DNA from: Parasponia andersonii
Taxonomy: Eukaryota; Streptophyta; Magnoliopsida; Rosales; Cannabaceae
Direction: 5' to 3'
NCBI GenBank assembly: GCA_002914805.1
Contig: JXTB01000712.1
Coordinates: 27,829-91,828 of the forward strand
DNA length: 64,000 nt
The notes beneath the pieces were generated by a model. It was given only the letters and a program-made list of their open reading frames with translations, did not search any database and was not told the DNA's origin. A program made the translations under genes and the position numbers. Every line of letters starts with the position of its first letter. The first letter of the stretch is position 1. Shown piece by piece: positions 45,261-56,942 of the stretch.

Positions 45261-46078
45261 TGGGACCCGTTCCAAAATCATACACCACGTGGACGATTAA
45301 GTGACAGAACAGGTCACTGGTAGGACCCACTGTCCGATATGTGTCAAGAGTGATTAGCTAAAGGCCATGCGAGTCGCACGTGGTACCACACCGGCTATTG
45401 GGCCGTCCGAGGTTAGGGCCGAGCCCATCCCAAACCCCAGATAGACTCGGCCCAGTCCGATCCTTACCTCGACAGCTGGGGGTCGGAAGCCCTAAGGGTC
45501 TTCCACTAGAGTACAATAGACAGCAATTCACAGCTCCAGACCCGGACAGAGCATTTAATGCGATCTTGAATAAGTGCGCGCAAGGGGCAAGCTGTCCTGA
45601 CAGAATGGCGATTTGTCCAAATTTCATCCCTGACAGACTCGAGCCATAGGAGATGGCGGAAACTAGGCTACAGTGGTACAGTGGGGATCACTCGGTCTGT
45701 GACCTTTGGAAAAAGTCTTGATGAAACATGTACTCGGTCTTAAGGTTGGAAACCAGGAGATTCACAATTTCAGGACCATATATATATGAGCCATGCGTCC
45801 CTTTGAAGGGGGCATGTATGCATATAAAAAGAAATATTTAAAAGTTTACGAGCAAGAAACAAAGATATACTCATATAGAACTAAATCCTTGCTACCCTGA
45901 ATCAAAGAAAGTCCACTGACTTAAGCATTGGAGAGTTTTTACCGGTGGTCACCCCCGCCTCTCTAACCCTGCCTGAAGTTCAGAGCACTTTCGAATAGCA
46001 AGGACACGTGGACAGTTAGAGGACACAGCATCAGTGGTTCAGAGACATGTGGACGGTTAGTGAGAAATCGATCCAACA
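45261..46078 (+). repeat. 5' LTR of the Tat element (818 bp)
   Basis: Starts TGGGACCCGTTCC and ends GATCCAACA; matches 56,943-57,765. GC-richer than the flanks. TATATATATGAG near 45,779-45,790 is a plausible TATA box since the same word is kept in the other LTR (57,468-57,479). Confidence 0.9.
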
Positions 46079-47566
46079 CGTCCCGATGCCGAAGGGAGCT
46101 CCCGAAAAGCACGACCAGATCTGGAGCGAAAGCTGGATCAGATGCTCGCCACCCTGACGGAAGCAAATCGGAAGGCAGAGATGGCCTACGAGGCCGTCCT
46201 GGGTTTAAGGAACGAAGTCGCAAAGGTGCGCAAAGACAACGCCCACCTCGAAGGGTTGCTGGCAAGCGAAGCCAGGAGCTAGCGGAGAGAAGATTTTGAC
46301 GAAGAAGTCCAACAAGAATTCGGAAGCTAACCACGAAATGAAGTTCCCGCTCCATCCAGATCGCAGATGCATGGGGCACGACAAAGCCAGAAAAGACCCT
46401 TCCAAACTGAGGCGGCGATGGACAGAAGACGTCATGGAAGCCCAGGAGGTACGTCTCCCGACTGGAAGCAAGAAATGATGGCGGAGTTGAGTAAGAGACT
46501 CGGGGCCCATCATAGCTAGACCCCCAACAATCTGGCAGAGCAAACTGTGAGAGGGATCAACCGAACAACCTTCGCCGACTGGATCCAGATGGAGCCCAGG
46601 CCGAGAGACTTCACGACCTTGACTTTCAAGCCGTTCGATGGGAAAACTGACCCCCTCGATCACATATACCACTTTCAACAGAAGATGGCCTTGGAAACCA
46701 GGAACGAGGCTGTGACTTGTAAAGTCTTCTCTACGACCCTGGTGGAACCAGCCCTACTATGGTTCAGACAGCTCCTGGAGAAATCTATAAACGGGTTTGA
46801 AGATTTCTACAAACTTTTCCTAAAGTAGTATGCAAGTGCCCGGAGACAGCAAAAAACCATACGAGACCTTGACCGGTTGGAGCAGGCCACAGATAAGTCT
46901 CCGAGAGAGTACCTGTCGCGTTTCCTGGAGGTGATGTCCCTAGTTCATAACGCCGACTTGGTCCAAGCCGCAGGCTCCTTCGTCAGGAGCCTGCAGCCAG
47001 GATCAATGCTATCGGACCACCTCCTTTTGAATCTTCTGTACGATATGGCAGACGTCCAGGTGAAGTCGGAAGGGGTATTCAGGGTGCTGGAAAGCTACCA
47101 GAAGGCGCCCAAGACCTCCGCCGCGATAACGTCGCCGGTATAAACCCCGGCCCCGCAAGGGATGAAGAGGCCTTCACCGGACCAAGGGCCGACTCCAAAA
47201 TAGGAAGCCCCTATTCGAGGCAATCAGGAAGGTGGCAAGAGGAGGAAGACGCCCCGCGACCCTCTGCCGAAGTATGAGCTCAACACGCCAATCGACATGA
47301 TCTACCTCCAAAACAGGGACATAGGCATTTTCAAAAACCCGTCCAAATCTGGCATCCCTAAGCACATGAAGAACAGGAACAGGCACTGCCAGTTTCATAA
47401 AGACTACGGGCACAACACCGTCCACTGCCACAACCTTTATGCACAGGTCATGATGGCGATCCATGCCGGTAGGTTAAAACAGTATATGAATACCGGCGGA
47501 ACTCAGTCGCAGGAAGACGTCTCCAGGCCTAAAAAGGGGAACTAGACCCAGGCTTCTAGGTCAGGA
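46079..47566 (+). pseudogene. Tat gag
   Basis: Single frame with several stops. N-terminal coiled-coil-like part (LDQMLATLTEANRKAEMAYEA near 46,130-46,200 and on), then the retrotransposon gag domain 46,547-47,143 (FDGKTDPLDHIYHFQQKM, LLWFRQLLEKSI, SPREYLSRFLEVM, SFVRSLQPGS). C-terminal part 47,270-47,545 has CQFHKDYGHNTVHC, a CX2HX4HX4C variant of the zinc knuckle, then AGRLKQYM. In-frame stops at 46,826, 47,141 and near 47,201. No clear primer-binding site was found after the LTR. Confidence 0.85.
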
Positions 47567-47689
47567 GAGCAGATCTTGAGGATAGTGCCAACCATCGTGG
47601 GCAGGCCAGAGCCGACCCAGGATCAAGAGGAGAAGGAAAAATGCCTCAAAAGGGCTGAAGGAAGGGTGAAGCGCCTGAGGGGATAGGCT

Positions 47690-48247
47690 ATTCCGTCAAC
47701 CATTTGATGATGGGAGAAAGCCGCACCTCTGCCACCCCCATCGTTTTTACCCAGCAAGATTTGACCATGGTACACCTGTTTCACGATGACCCCTTGGTGA
47801 TTAAACTGTAGATCGGCTCCGCGTTAGTCGGAAGGGTCCTGGTCGACGGTGGAAGCAGCGTCGATATCCTGTTCCTTAGCACATTCGAGAATATGGGCCT
47901 GGATCAAAGTGCACTTAGGCCAAGCTGTTAGCCGCTGTTTGCTTTCAACAGTACTAAGGTCAGCCCCTTGGGTGTCGTGACCCTGAAGGTCTGCACTGCT
48001 GAGAGATGCTTGGACGTGGACTTCATTATCATTGACTGCCAGTCCTCCTTCAATGTCATCATGGGAAGGGGATGGATCCACGCCATGCATGGGGTCACTT
48101 CCACCCTCCACCAGGTCTTAAGATGTCTATTAAAGGATGGTACCTATATGATAGACATCAAGGGAGACCAGGCCTCCACAAGGAAATGCTTTTCAACCGC
48201 CCTGACGAGAGCCAACGCGAATGCAAGTGCCTCGACTAGGGACGGAT
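47690..48247 (+). pseudogene. Tat aspartic protease region
   Basis: Reads FTQQDLTMVHLFHDDPLVI near 47,750-47,806, then the active-site region RVLVDGGSSVDILF near 47,838-47,878 and IIDCQSSFNVIMGRGWIHAM near 48,027-48,090. Retropepsins usually have DTG/DSG; here it is DGG, seen also in some Tat relatives. Stops at 47,808 and 47,927 break it. Confidence 0.75.
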
Positions 48248-49800
48248 AGTAATCAAAGGACTGTCTGCCAGCGTACATGAAGCGAATTGAAGAGGAGTCT
48301 GACGGTCCAGAATCCACGATCGAGGAGCTGGTATTGGTCCCTTTGAAAGATGCAGAACTAGCAAAGGTGGTTCTAATCGGGGCCTTATTGCCCGAGGAGT
48401 AAAAGAACGAGATGTTGGGATTCCTGAAGCAGAACGAGGACGTCTTCGTTTGGTCCCACGACGACATGCCCAGGATAGACCCCGCGCACATAGACCCCAA
48501 TTTCCCTTCAGTCAGGCAGAAACCCCGAAGGTTCACACCAGAGAAAAACAGGGCGATTAACAAGAAGGTGGAGAAGCTGCAGGAGAATGGTCTGATCAGG
48601 GAATACGTGTACCCGTGTTGGGTCTCCAACCCGGTGGTGGTAAAAAAGAAAAATGACGACGACCGTATTTACATAGACTTCACCAACCTGAACAAGGCCT
48701 GCCCGAAGGATAGCTTTCTCCTGCCAAGAATCGACCAAATGATAGATGCAACGGCGGGATTCGATAGAATGAGCTTTGTGGATGCCTACTCTAGGTACAA
48801 CCAGATCCCCCTATATGCGGAAGACCAGATCCACATGGCTTTTATCACGGAGTGTGGTCTATACTACTACAAGCATATACCATTTGGCTTAAAGAACACG
48901 AGAGTAACCTACCAAAGGTTCATGAACAAGATGTTCGCCGGGCTACTAGGGAAGAATATAGAGGTCTATATCGACGACATGGTTGTGAAGAGCAGAGAAG
49001 ATTCAGACCATCTGAGATAGCTAGACGAATGTTTTTAGATTTTGAGGCAATATCGGATGTATCTGAATCCCAAGAAATGCGTGTTTGGGGTGTCCTCTGG
49101 TCAATTCCTGGGGCATATCGTGAGTAGGAGAGGTATTGAGGCAAACCTGACCCAGCTGACCTCGATCGCGAATGTGCAGAGACCCTTGACCATTCGGGAG
49201 GTCCAACGCTTGGCCGGGAAGATAGCCACTCTCATCTAATTCGTCTCCAAGATGTCCGACCGATGCAAGCCTTTCTTTCAATGCTTGAAGAAAAGCTCTA
49301 CAATCGTCTGGGGGGAGGAACAGGACAGGGCACTGACAGATCTCAAGCTGTATTTGAGTCACCCACTTATCCTGGCTTCTCCAGCAGAGGGGGAGCGCCT
49401 GTACGCCTATTTAGCAGTGTCTGAAGTAGCGATCAGTGCCGTATTGTTCATCGAGGAAGATGGCAAACAGAAACCAGTGATTTATATAAGTCGCATGCTC
49501 TTGGATGCCGAGACGTGATATAGTGTGGCATAAAAGCTGGTCCTCGCTCTAGTCAACGCTAAAAAGAAACTACGGCAGTACTTTGAGGCACACTCGATCA
49601 CCGTGTATACGAATTTCTCCATCCGGTAAATTTTGGCCAAGCCAGACCTATCGGTACGACTGACCAAGTGGGCCATCGAGCTGGGAATATATGACATCGA
49701 GTATCGGCCTAGAGCGGTGAAGAAAGGACAAGTCATGGCGGATTTCTTGGTGGAAATCGAATCCTTCGATGAGCTGCATGACCTGTTTCAGATATCTCAA
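48248..49800 (+). pseudogene. Tat reverse transcriptase and first RNase H
   Basis: RT is open at 48,412-49,020: FVWSHDDMPRID, NGLIREYVYPCWVSNPVVV, NLNKACPKDSF, YSRYNQIPL, and the catalytic YIDD at 48,967-48,978. Two TAG codons follow (49,018 and near 49,036), then the connection (FLGHIVSRRGIEAN, 49,042-49,239), a TAA, and RNase H 49,252-49,736 (AYLAVSEVAISAVL, VIYISRMLLDAET, ITVYTNFSIR, LSVRLTKWAIEL). All are in one frame with at least five stops. Confidence 0.9.
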
Positions 49801-49802
49801 CT

Positions 49803-50560
49803 TTGCCCCCTTCAGCCTGGACGCTCTACACCGATGGATCCACGAATGCCTCAGAGTTAGGTATCGGGATAGTCCTGCAGACCCCCACGGGTCTCAGAGT
49901 TGAGAAGGCATTGAGGCTCGGCTTCCAAGTGACTAACAATGAGGCGGAGTACGAGGCACTGCTGCAAGGCCTTGAGCTGGCTCTGCACTTTGGAGTGGAG
50001 AACATCGCAGTAAAGACCGACTCGCAGTTGATTGCGGGTCAGGTCAGGGGAAACTTCGAAGTAAAAGAACTGAGGTTGCACAGGTACTTCTCCAAAGTAA
50101 TGGGGGCAAAAGCTTGCTTTAACCATTTCGATATTGAACCGATTCCCAGGGAGATGAACCAGAGGGCCGACGAGCTAGCTAAGAGTATGTCAATCGGGGG
50201 TATGGCCGGAAGCACAGAAGTTCTCCTAGAAGGTGAGAACATGGAGGACCCCCCGCAGACCCCTGCACACCATGTGTTTGCAACCGGAACTGCTAACGAA
50301 GGGTGGATGAAACCCATCACCCAGTATTTGACGTTGGGGAACCTGCCCGCGGACCCCCGAGAAGCAAGGTCAATCAGATTGAAGGCTGCCAGGTACTCGA
50401 TGGTAGGGGAACAACTATACAGGAGATTGACAATGGGTCCGATGCTACGGTGTATAGGTCCCGTCGAAGTGCAAAAACTGATGGAGGAAATCCACGAGGG
50501 AGTATGCGGCAACCACTCTGGCGGATGCAACCTCGCCCACAAGGCTTTAACGGCCGGATA
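49803..50560 (+). pseudogene. Tat second RNase H (aRH) and H2C2-like linker
   Basis: After a frameshift near 49,803 a second RNase H domain is open: WTLYTDGSTNASELGIGIV near 49,818, NNEAEYEALLQGLELAL near 49,936-49,985 and KTDSQLIAGQVRG near 50,013-50,050, then NQRADELAKSMS near 50,158. The TDGS, E and TDSQ positions carry the catalytic acids. A linker ends with EEIHEGVCGNHSGG, the start of the H2C2 integrase finger. Plant Tat elements are known to have gained this extra RNase H. Confidence 0.88.
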
Positions 50561-51530
50561 CTTCTAGCCATACATGATGACAGAGGCAGCTCGATTCGTC
50601 AAGAAATGTGATAAGTGCCAGAGGTTCGCCCTAATGAAAAGCCAGCCTGTGGAGGTACTTCATTCGAACATAACTCCTTGGCCATTGGCCAAATGGGGTC
50701 TGGACATCGTCGGAGAGCTCCCCAAAAGTCTAGGGTGAAGGAGGTACGTCCTGTTGGCCACAGATTACTTTATCAAATGGGTAAAGGCTGAAGCCTACGC
50801 GACCTTTAGTAAGGCAGATACGATTAACTTTATCTGGAAGAACATAATCTGTCGATTCGGGATCCCCAAAGAGATACACGCCGATCATGGCACACAGTTC
50901 CAAAATGCTAAGCTCAAGGAGTTGTGCAAGCTGTATGATATTAGGCTCAATTTCTTTTCCGTGAACTACCCTCAGGGAACGGTCAAGCAGAGGCAACGAA
51001 TAAAGCCATATTCAGCAACATCAAAAAGAACTTGCAGAAGGCTAAAGGCAAGTGGTTAGAAGAACTGTCGGCCATTGTGTGGACCCATTGAACCATGGAG
51101 TGGAGGTCGACTGGAAGAACGCCATTTGCCATGGTTTACGGATCAGAGGCTGTGATCCCGACCGAGGTTGGCCTCCCGACCCTCTGCTCCGAAATGGTAA
51201 GAGATGCCCCCTTAAACGAACGCCAGCTAAGCCGTAACACGGACTTCCTGGAAGAAATGATAAACATGGCCCTGGTCCAGGTGGCTTCATACCACCAGCA
51301 GGCTAGGTCCTACTACGCAAAAAAGGTTAGTGCTCGATGATTTAATGCCGGGGATTGGGTCCTGAAAGTTAGAACAGGGAATTCCTCGAAACTGGACTCT
51401 AATTGGATCGGATCTTATGAGGTGATCAAAACACTCGACAATGGTGCGTATATCCTGAAAGAACTCAAGACCGGGAAAAACTTGCCGAACACGTGGAACG
51501 CTCAGCACCTAAAAAAGTATCGCGTGTAAG
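50561..51530 (+). pseudogene. Tat integrase
   Basis: Zinc-finger second half CDKCQRFA near 50,613-50,636, core WGLDIVGELPKS near 50,695-50,731, TDYFIKWVKAEAY near 50,761, DHGTQFQNAKLKE near 50,884-50,922, then a frameshift near 50,975 and continuation FAMVYGSEAVIPTEVG near 51,125-51,170. C-terminus GDWVLKVR near 51,353 and HLKKYRV ending at 51,528. Stops at 50,565, near 50,736, and near 51,338. Catalytic Asp residues persist, but the Glu region is frameshifted. Confidence 0.88.
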
Positions 51531-51589
51531 ACACATGCATATGATGTAAGACCATGTGAATGCTTATATTATTGAAAAGCTTAAATCGA

Positions 51590-51985
51590 AAACAGGTCAA
51601 GTTCCCTTTTTGCCGCATGGATTAATCTTTTGGATTGCTATGGAAAAGGGGTCTGCCCACAGTGGCAGACCCCACACACTATTCACGTGTGAGACCTATG
51701 TGAATGCTTATATTATTAAAAAGCTTAATTCCTGTGGGCAGACCCCACGCCTCAGTTGGACAGGAAAAAAAATCATACCGGTTGCCACGGAAAAGGGTCT
51801 GCCCACAGTGGCAGACCCCACATTTTATTTGCACAGGCAAAAAATCATACCGGGCTTCTACATAAAAGGGTCCGCCCATAGTGGCAGACCCCACGCCTCA
51901 GTTGCACAGGCAAAAAATCATATCAGGTTGCCACAGAAAAGGGTTTACCACAGTTGCGGACCATACGCACTATTCGCGCAATCAA
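51590..51985 (+). repeat. Tat 3' tandem repeat family 1 (65-75 bp, ~5 units)
   Basis: Repeats of a unit centred on GTCTGCCCACAGTGGCAGAC, itself an inverted repeat (GTCTGCC/GGCAGAC), near 51,650, 51,730 (half unit), 51,803, 51,868 and 51,940 (decayed). A 282-codon open frame covers this area but is only repeat sequence. Confidence 0.85.
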
Positions 51986-52727
51986 TGATCATACTGTGGG
52001 GATCACGTCGCTTGTCAACGACCCGAGAAAATGTACGAAGAGGAAAGAGCTGCGCAACCAAAAACTTACTAGCAGACCTCGAAAACGGTCATACTATAGG
52101 GATCACGTCGCTTGTTAACGACTCGAGAAAACGTACGAAGAAGAAGGAGCTGCGCAACCAAAACTTGCCAGCAGACCTCGAAAACGATCGTACTATGGGA
52201 ATCACATCGTGCGATAAAATATTTGCCGATGGCCCGAGAAAACGTACAAAGAGGGAAGAACTGTGCAACCAAAAACTTGCCAGTAGTCCTCAAAACGATC
52301 GTACTATGGGAATCACATCAGGCAATAAAATGCTTACTGATGACCCGAGAAAACGTACGAAGAGGAAAGAGCTGCGCAACCAAAAACTTGCCAGCAGACC
52401 TTGAAAACGGTCGTACTATAGGGATCACGTCGCTTGTCGATGATCCGAGAAAACGTACGAAGAAGAAGGAGCTGTGCAACTAAAACTTGCCAGCAGACCT
52501 CGAAAACGATCGTACTATGGGAATCGTATCGTGCAATAAAATGCTTGCCGATAGCCCGAGAAAACGTACGAAGATGGAAGAACTGTGTAACCAAACTCTT
52601 GCCAGTAGTCCTCAAAATGATCATACTATGGGAATCACATCGCGCAATAAAACGCTTGTCGATGACCTGAGAAAACGTACGAGGAGAAAAGGGTTGCGCA
52701 ACCTAAAAGCTTGCCAGCAGACCCCTT
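51986..52727 (+). repeat. Tat 3' tandem repeat family 2 (98-113 bp, 7 units)
   Basis: Units begin with TACT(A/G)T(A/G)GG(G/A)ATCAC near 51,990, 52,090, 52,190, 52,301, 52,414, 52,512 and 52,623. Each includes CCGAGAAAACGTACGAAG, GAGCTG(C/T)GCAACCAAAA and CTTGCCAGCAG. The units alternate in type, giving a dimeric trend. The open frames in several phases are artefacts of the repeat. Confidence 0.9.
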
Positions 52728-52920
52728 AAGGAACATTTTAGCTATACGAAGAGCTAAAGGAGAGCAAGGTCGGGATCCACCCATTGGAAGTGGACCCTCC
52801 CTAAGGAACATTTTAGCTATACGAATAGCTAAAGGAAAGCAGGGTCGGGATCCACCCGTTGGAAGTGGACCCTCCCTAAGGAACATTTTTGCTATACGAA
52901 GAGCTAAAGGAAAGCAGACT
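52728..52920 (+). repeat. Tat 3' tandem repeat family 3 (~74 bp, 2.5 units)
   Basis: Units start AAGGAACATTTT at 52,728, 52,803 and 52,878, with GCTATACGAA, GAGCTAAAGG and GGGATCCACCC. Units are nearly identical, so the array is recent relative to the rest of the element. Confidence 0.9.
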
Positions 52921-53604
52921 CTACCTGGGGGATGCTTTAATTGCGCATGGGCAGGATGTGAATGGATTTGGAGTCTACCCATTGGAAGTAGTCCAGTACT
53001 ACACCAAACGTGAAGACAAAAATTAAGATTAAAGTCTATTTATTATGTCCTAAAAATACAAAGCGCACAGTCAACAGTGGCGCGCGCTCGTAAGCCCTAT
53101 TTACGGGAGGCAGGTCGCGAATGGACTCGCAGGGAGACATCAGAGTGGTAGTGCCCTATTTGTTCCCGGTAAGAGCTGAGCCCAGGCTTTCTTCTTTGCA
53201 GCGATGGGTCCAAACAATGGTCGACCAATCCCTGGAGCTGGTTCCGAGCGCGGTTCTATTTTGGGTCGGAGAAGTCTAGCCACACGCGCGGGTCGAACTC
53301 TACCAAAACAAGTCATAACAGAAGTTATACCTCCTTAAAACCGGATGAGCCAAAGGTCACATTCCTATCTTTGGAACTAATCTTATCAATCATAGCTCGA
53401 GGAGGACTCACTAATAGTCCGAAATTGTATCCATCCGAGTCATCCATAATTATTTATACAGACGGCTACAACAAGGTTTGACTTTACCCCAGACGCGGTC
53501 AACAAAGAAAAAGAAAATATACTAAAGAGAATTGCACTGTTCTTATTATTTATACCGAGGATTACAACGAGGGTCAGCTTTACAAATGTACAAAATTAGG
53601 GACC
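52921..53604. other. Noncoding spacer of the Tat element
   Basis: No repeat or coding feature seen. It separates the tandem repeats from the end of the antisense gene. Confidence 0.5.
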
Positions 53605-56598
53605 CTAATTACCTCCAGCCAGGGGAGCGCAGTCAGTCCTGGCACTTGGACCAGCCTCGGTAGAGGGTAGCGTACCAGGGTCAGATTCCTCACTGGATAA
53701 AATGACCGCACCAGACCCCTCACCAGTTGAGACCCCAAGACCAGGCTGACCGCCAGGGGCTTCCGAAGTTTGATCTGACAGACCGAAAACAGGGATAAGC
53801 TCTTTGGCAACAGATGCAGATGTAGAGGGCCCGTCCTTTTCCGCAGCAAGCATCTTCAGCACGTCAGTGGGGTACATGATGCTGATCTCATCCCCAAGCT
53901 GCTGCATATAGTACTTGACGGAATAGTGGTCCCTCTCGATGCTTTTCTGCTCGTCAAACTGGCTGGCGTTACCACCTCAGTGTGGCCTTCAAATTCTCTG
54001 TTCTCCCAGCCAGACTTGTAACTTTCCGCAGAAAGGACATCCACCTGCCTCTGGTACCTCGTTTTCAGCTTCTCCGCGTCTGCCAGCCTATCCCTCAGTG
54101 CCGCTAGCCTTAGCTCTACTTGCCGCTGCGATAAGTTGACCAAAAAAGTGTTAATGTTGGCAAGGTTCTTGCCATGTTTGTGAGACATCTCTACATAAGC
54201 ACCCATCAGATTTTTGTGATCCAAGTAGAGATGTCGATTTACCTCGTTGGACCGATCAAGTCTGCGTTGTAGGGAGTGGGCCTCTAGCTTGGCTTTCGCT
54301 TCGGCTTTCCTCGCTTCTTTGGCGTCATCGACAGCCCTGTTACGAGAGACGAAAGCCAGTCCCGTCTCTGCCCTTGTACTCTGCAGCTCTTGCTCCTTGA
54401 CCCTGAGCTCGTTTTGAGCCAGTATGGTGGCCTTAGATTGAGCACGCTTGTCGGCCTCCGCCTCGACCAGTCTCGCAGATAGCTCCTCACGACTGGTCCT
54501 CTCGATACTCAGAGCGTGAGATACCATGATGCTAACTCTCACCTCATTGAGGCTCTGATATAAATCGAAGTCAGTCCTTAACTCGGCAAGGGCAGCCTCG
54601 CTGCACTCGGCCAGTGCAGAGTAGGAGTTCAGCTCCTCAGTCAAATCCCTGACGCGAGAAGAATAGAAAAACCAAACGGCGGCCAGCTGCAAGTTAAACA
54701 AAAAAAGGGGGGTCAGTGTCTAGCAAGGATGCTGAGAAACGTAGAGGCAACTGAACGAACCAAACCTGCGCGAAGGTACGGCTGGCGACAAGCTCGACGT
54801 TCTCCAAAGAGAGCGTCTCTAGCTCTGGCTCCGCGGCTGGACCCTCTCTTTGGGCGTTGCCCGCGCCTGAGGAACGCGGCTCTGCCCTGCCAACCTTGAG
54901 GGCACCCTCTTCCCCAGCTGGGCATGCCTCTGAAGCAGTGGTGGCAGGGACGGAGGAAAGCTGGGCATCGCCGAGCACGCAGCTAGCAGTGGCAGGGTAT
55001 GGCACATCCTCGATAGAAGACGCCATGGCAGCCCCCACTATGTTAGCAATTTCGGTTGCCGTCCCCCTTGGAGCACCACCCAAGTGTGATTTTTCAGTCT
55101 TGTCTTGACCATTCCCTTCCGAGGGGCCACTATGCATGGACCTTCTTCTCCTCAGGAGAGTCAGCGTGGCCCCACCATCATCGATGTTAGAAGAAGGGGC
55201 GACCCTTCCCCTTTTCTCCGCCAGACCCTCTATTTCTTTGGATGAGCTGGCCTCATGGCGCCGCTTTATTGGGACCAGAAGGGGGGAAGACAGCCAAGAT
55301 TTCAACCTCGAAGCCCCCCACTGAGCTCGGCAATCTCCCCACCAAGGCGAGCAGCACTCGACCCCGCGCTCGTTTTCAAACCAGAGTCGGGCGAGGAAGA
55401 GGTTGTACAGCAAACCCCTCGGGCAGACTCAGGGGTATCCCTTTGCCATGTACGGCTAGTGTGGCCGGCGTCTCCTTAGACGGAGGTCCCCTTGCTCCGG
55501 AGCGGGGGACAAAGGGCACTTCATTCTCTGAAGGCACCGCGAGTTGACGACTGACGGTTGCCTTGGGGCGAGCCTTATGCCCAGCAGTCCCCCCCTTGAC
55601 GGGGGAGAGGTCTGCCGATGGGCCCGTCTCAGAACCTGTAAAAAAAAAAAAAAAAAGCAACATGTTCAGATCACGGTCATAACCCAGTCGACAAAGCTCA
55701 AGGATGCAGAAATGAACCCATCTCTAGCCCTCTTAGGGGTGATGGATTCTTCCCTACGGAGCCTGATGCACTCTTTGACCACGAACCTCACAGCCTCTTC
55801 GAGCTCGTGGCTAGTCAACGCCACCAGGTCATTGGAACCCGCCAACTGGCTTGAAGCCGTAACCTGACGACCCACCATGGTGATGCAGTCGTGCTCGTCC
55901 CGGCGGAATTGGTTCAGGCCAGAGGCATCAAGTCGGCTCCGCAGGTGCTTCGTGATAACCCAGGTGTCCAGGGGGAAGGAAAGGTATGAGACCATCCTGG
56001 GCATCATATTCATCACCAGGGGGTTGAGGACGGCCTGGATATATCGGTAGCCTCTAGGAGATCCGAAGATGACGATCTCTTCCACGCCTTTGAGCCGCCC
56101 TGCCGACAAATATGGCTCGAACCTATTTTCTTCTGCAGAGGCTGCACAAGACAAAATAACGTGAGCAATAACAGTCGAGGAGAACACAGACCCGAAAATC
56201 ACGACTTAGTACTTACTCTGCAGGAAAACTAAGGGAATTTGGAAGTGCTCTCCATTCACCGAAGGGGAGCACCCCGCCCCTCCAACAGCATATATCCTAG
56301 AGTGAGAGTCCCATTGCTTATCTAACTTCGGTATACCCTAGAAAATGTGACATCCCAGGAGCAATTGGAGGTAAAAGGTGGGGTAGGAACTCTTTTTGGG
56401 GATGAGGGTGAGTTTGTAAGTATAAAAGATCAGGAATCCGCGAGGCTCTCGACCCTTTGCAGAGGGACGAAGATACCAATCCGCGAGGCTCTCGACCCTT
56501 TGCAGCGCCACTCCGTCGGGGAAGCAGAGCTGTCTCCTCAGTGAATCCAACTCCGAATCCACGATAGGGTGCAATTCCTGATCTTAATTCGAGGCCAT
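53605..56598 (-). pseudogene. Antisense intron-containing gene of the Tat element
   Basis: Minus-strand gene between pol and the 3' LTR. Exon 1 56,598-56,217 begins MASN, then a TAA and DQELHPIV; donor GTAAGT at 56,216, acceptor TTGTGCAG, exon 2 from 56,141 (SAEENRFEPYLSAGRL); the phases join exactly (127 codons plus 1 nt, then 2 nt). A third exon starts at 55,635 after a T-run and ACAG; the donor of that intron is not resolved. Exon 3 ends at 54,766 (ASRTFAQ), intron 54,765-54,687, exon 4 from 54,686 (LAAVWFFYS) to the stop at 53,607-53,605. Exon 4 is a long Glu/Arg/Ala-rich coiled coil. Exon 3 holds a frameshift near 55,390, exon 4 another near 53,960, and exon 1 has two stops. The function is unknown. 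Extra and antisense ORFs are described in plant Ty3/Gypsy elements; it resembles no enzyme I know. Confidence 0.7.
56435..56505. repeat. 44-bp-spaced direct repeat in the antisense gene
   Basis: A 28-base block (AATCCGCGAGG...CTTTGCAG) occurs at 56,435-56,462 and 56,478-56,505. The period is about 43-44, not a multiple of three, so the two copies are read in different frames of the antisense exon 1. Confidence 0.9.
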
Positions 56599-56924
56599 CA
56601 TTCTGGATACGATCGAAAGAGCAAAAGTCTCTAGAAATGGGAGAAGTCAGGAACCCTAAGATTTTGCGAGTTTGGGATAATTGAAGATTTTAGTAAAGTA
56701 GCAAATGAGCATAAATGCGGCTTTTATAGAGGGGGAGCCGAAGCGTTTTTCTAGAAAGAGGGAGGGTAAGGGAGACCGAACAGTCGGAACTTCAAAATTT
56801 TTAAAAAAAAATTATTACATGGAATAGCGTGCCTCTGCATCGGCGATGGGGAGCCATGTGTATCCCTCAAATTGGAAAAACGGAGAAACGATTTCCCCAC
56901 TTGATGGATTCGAATCCATCAAAT

Positions 56925-56942
56925 AGGGAAATGGGGCAGTTG
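56925..56942 (+). other. Polypurine tract of the Tat element
   Basis: AGGGAAATGGGGCAG just before the LTR start TGGGACCTG at 56,943. Confidence 0.65.

Noticed and set aside
45380..45649. 89-codon frames on both strands in the Tat LTR, repeated at 57,062
   Set aside because: They are LTR sequence; the similarity between the two copies comes from LTR duplication, not coding constraint.
51556..52404. 282-codon open frame after the Tat integrase
   Set aside because: It is made of tandem repeat units read through; the same repeats are open in other frames.
51990..52730. CRISPR-like array
   Set aside because: The units are full-length tandem repeats without unique spacers, in a plant retrotransposon.
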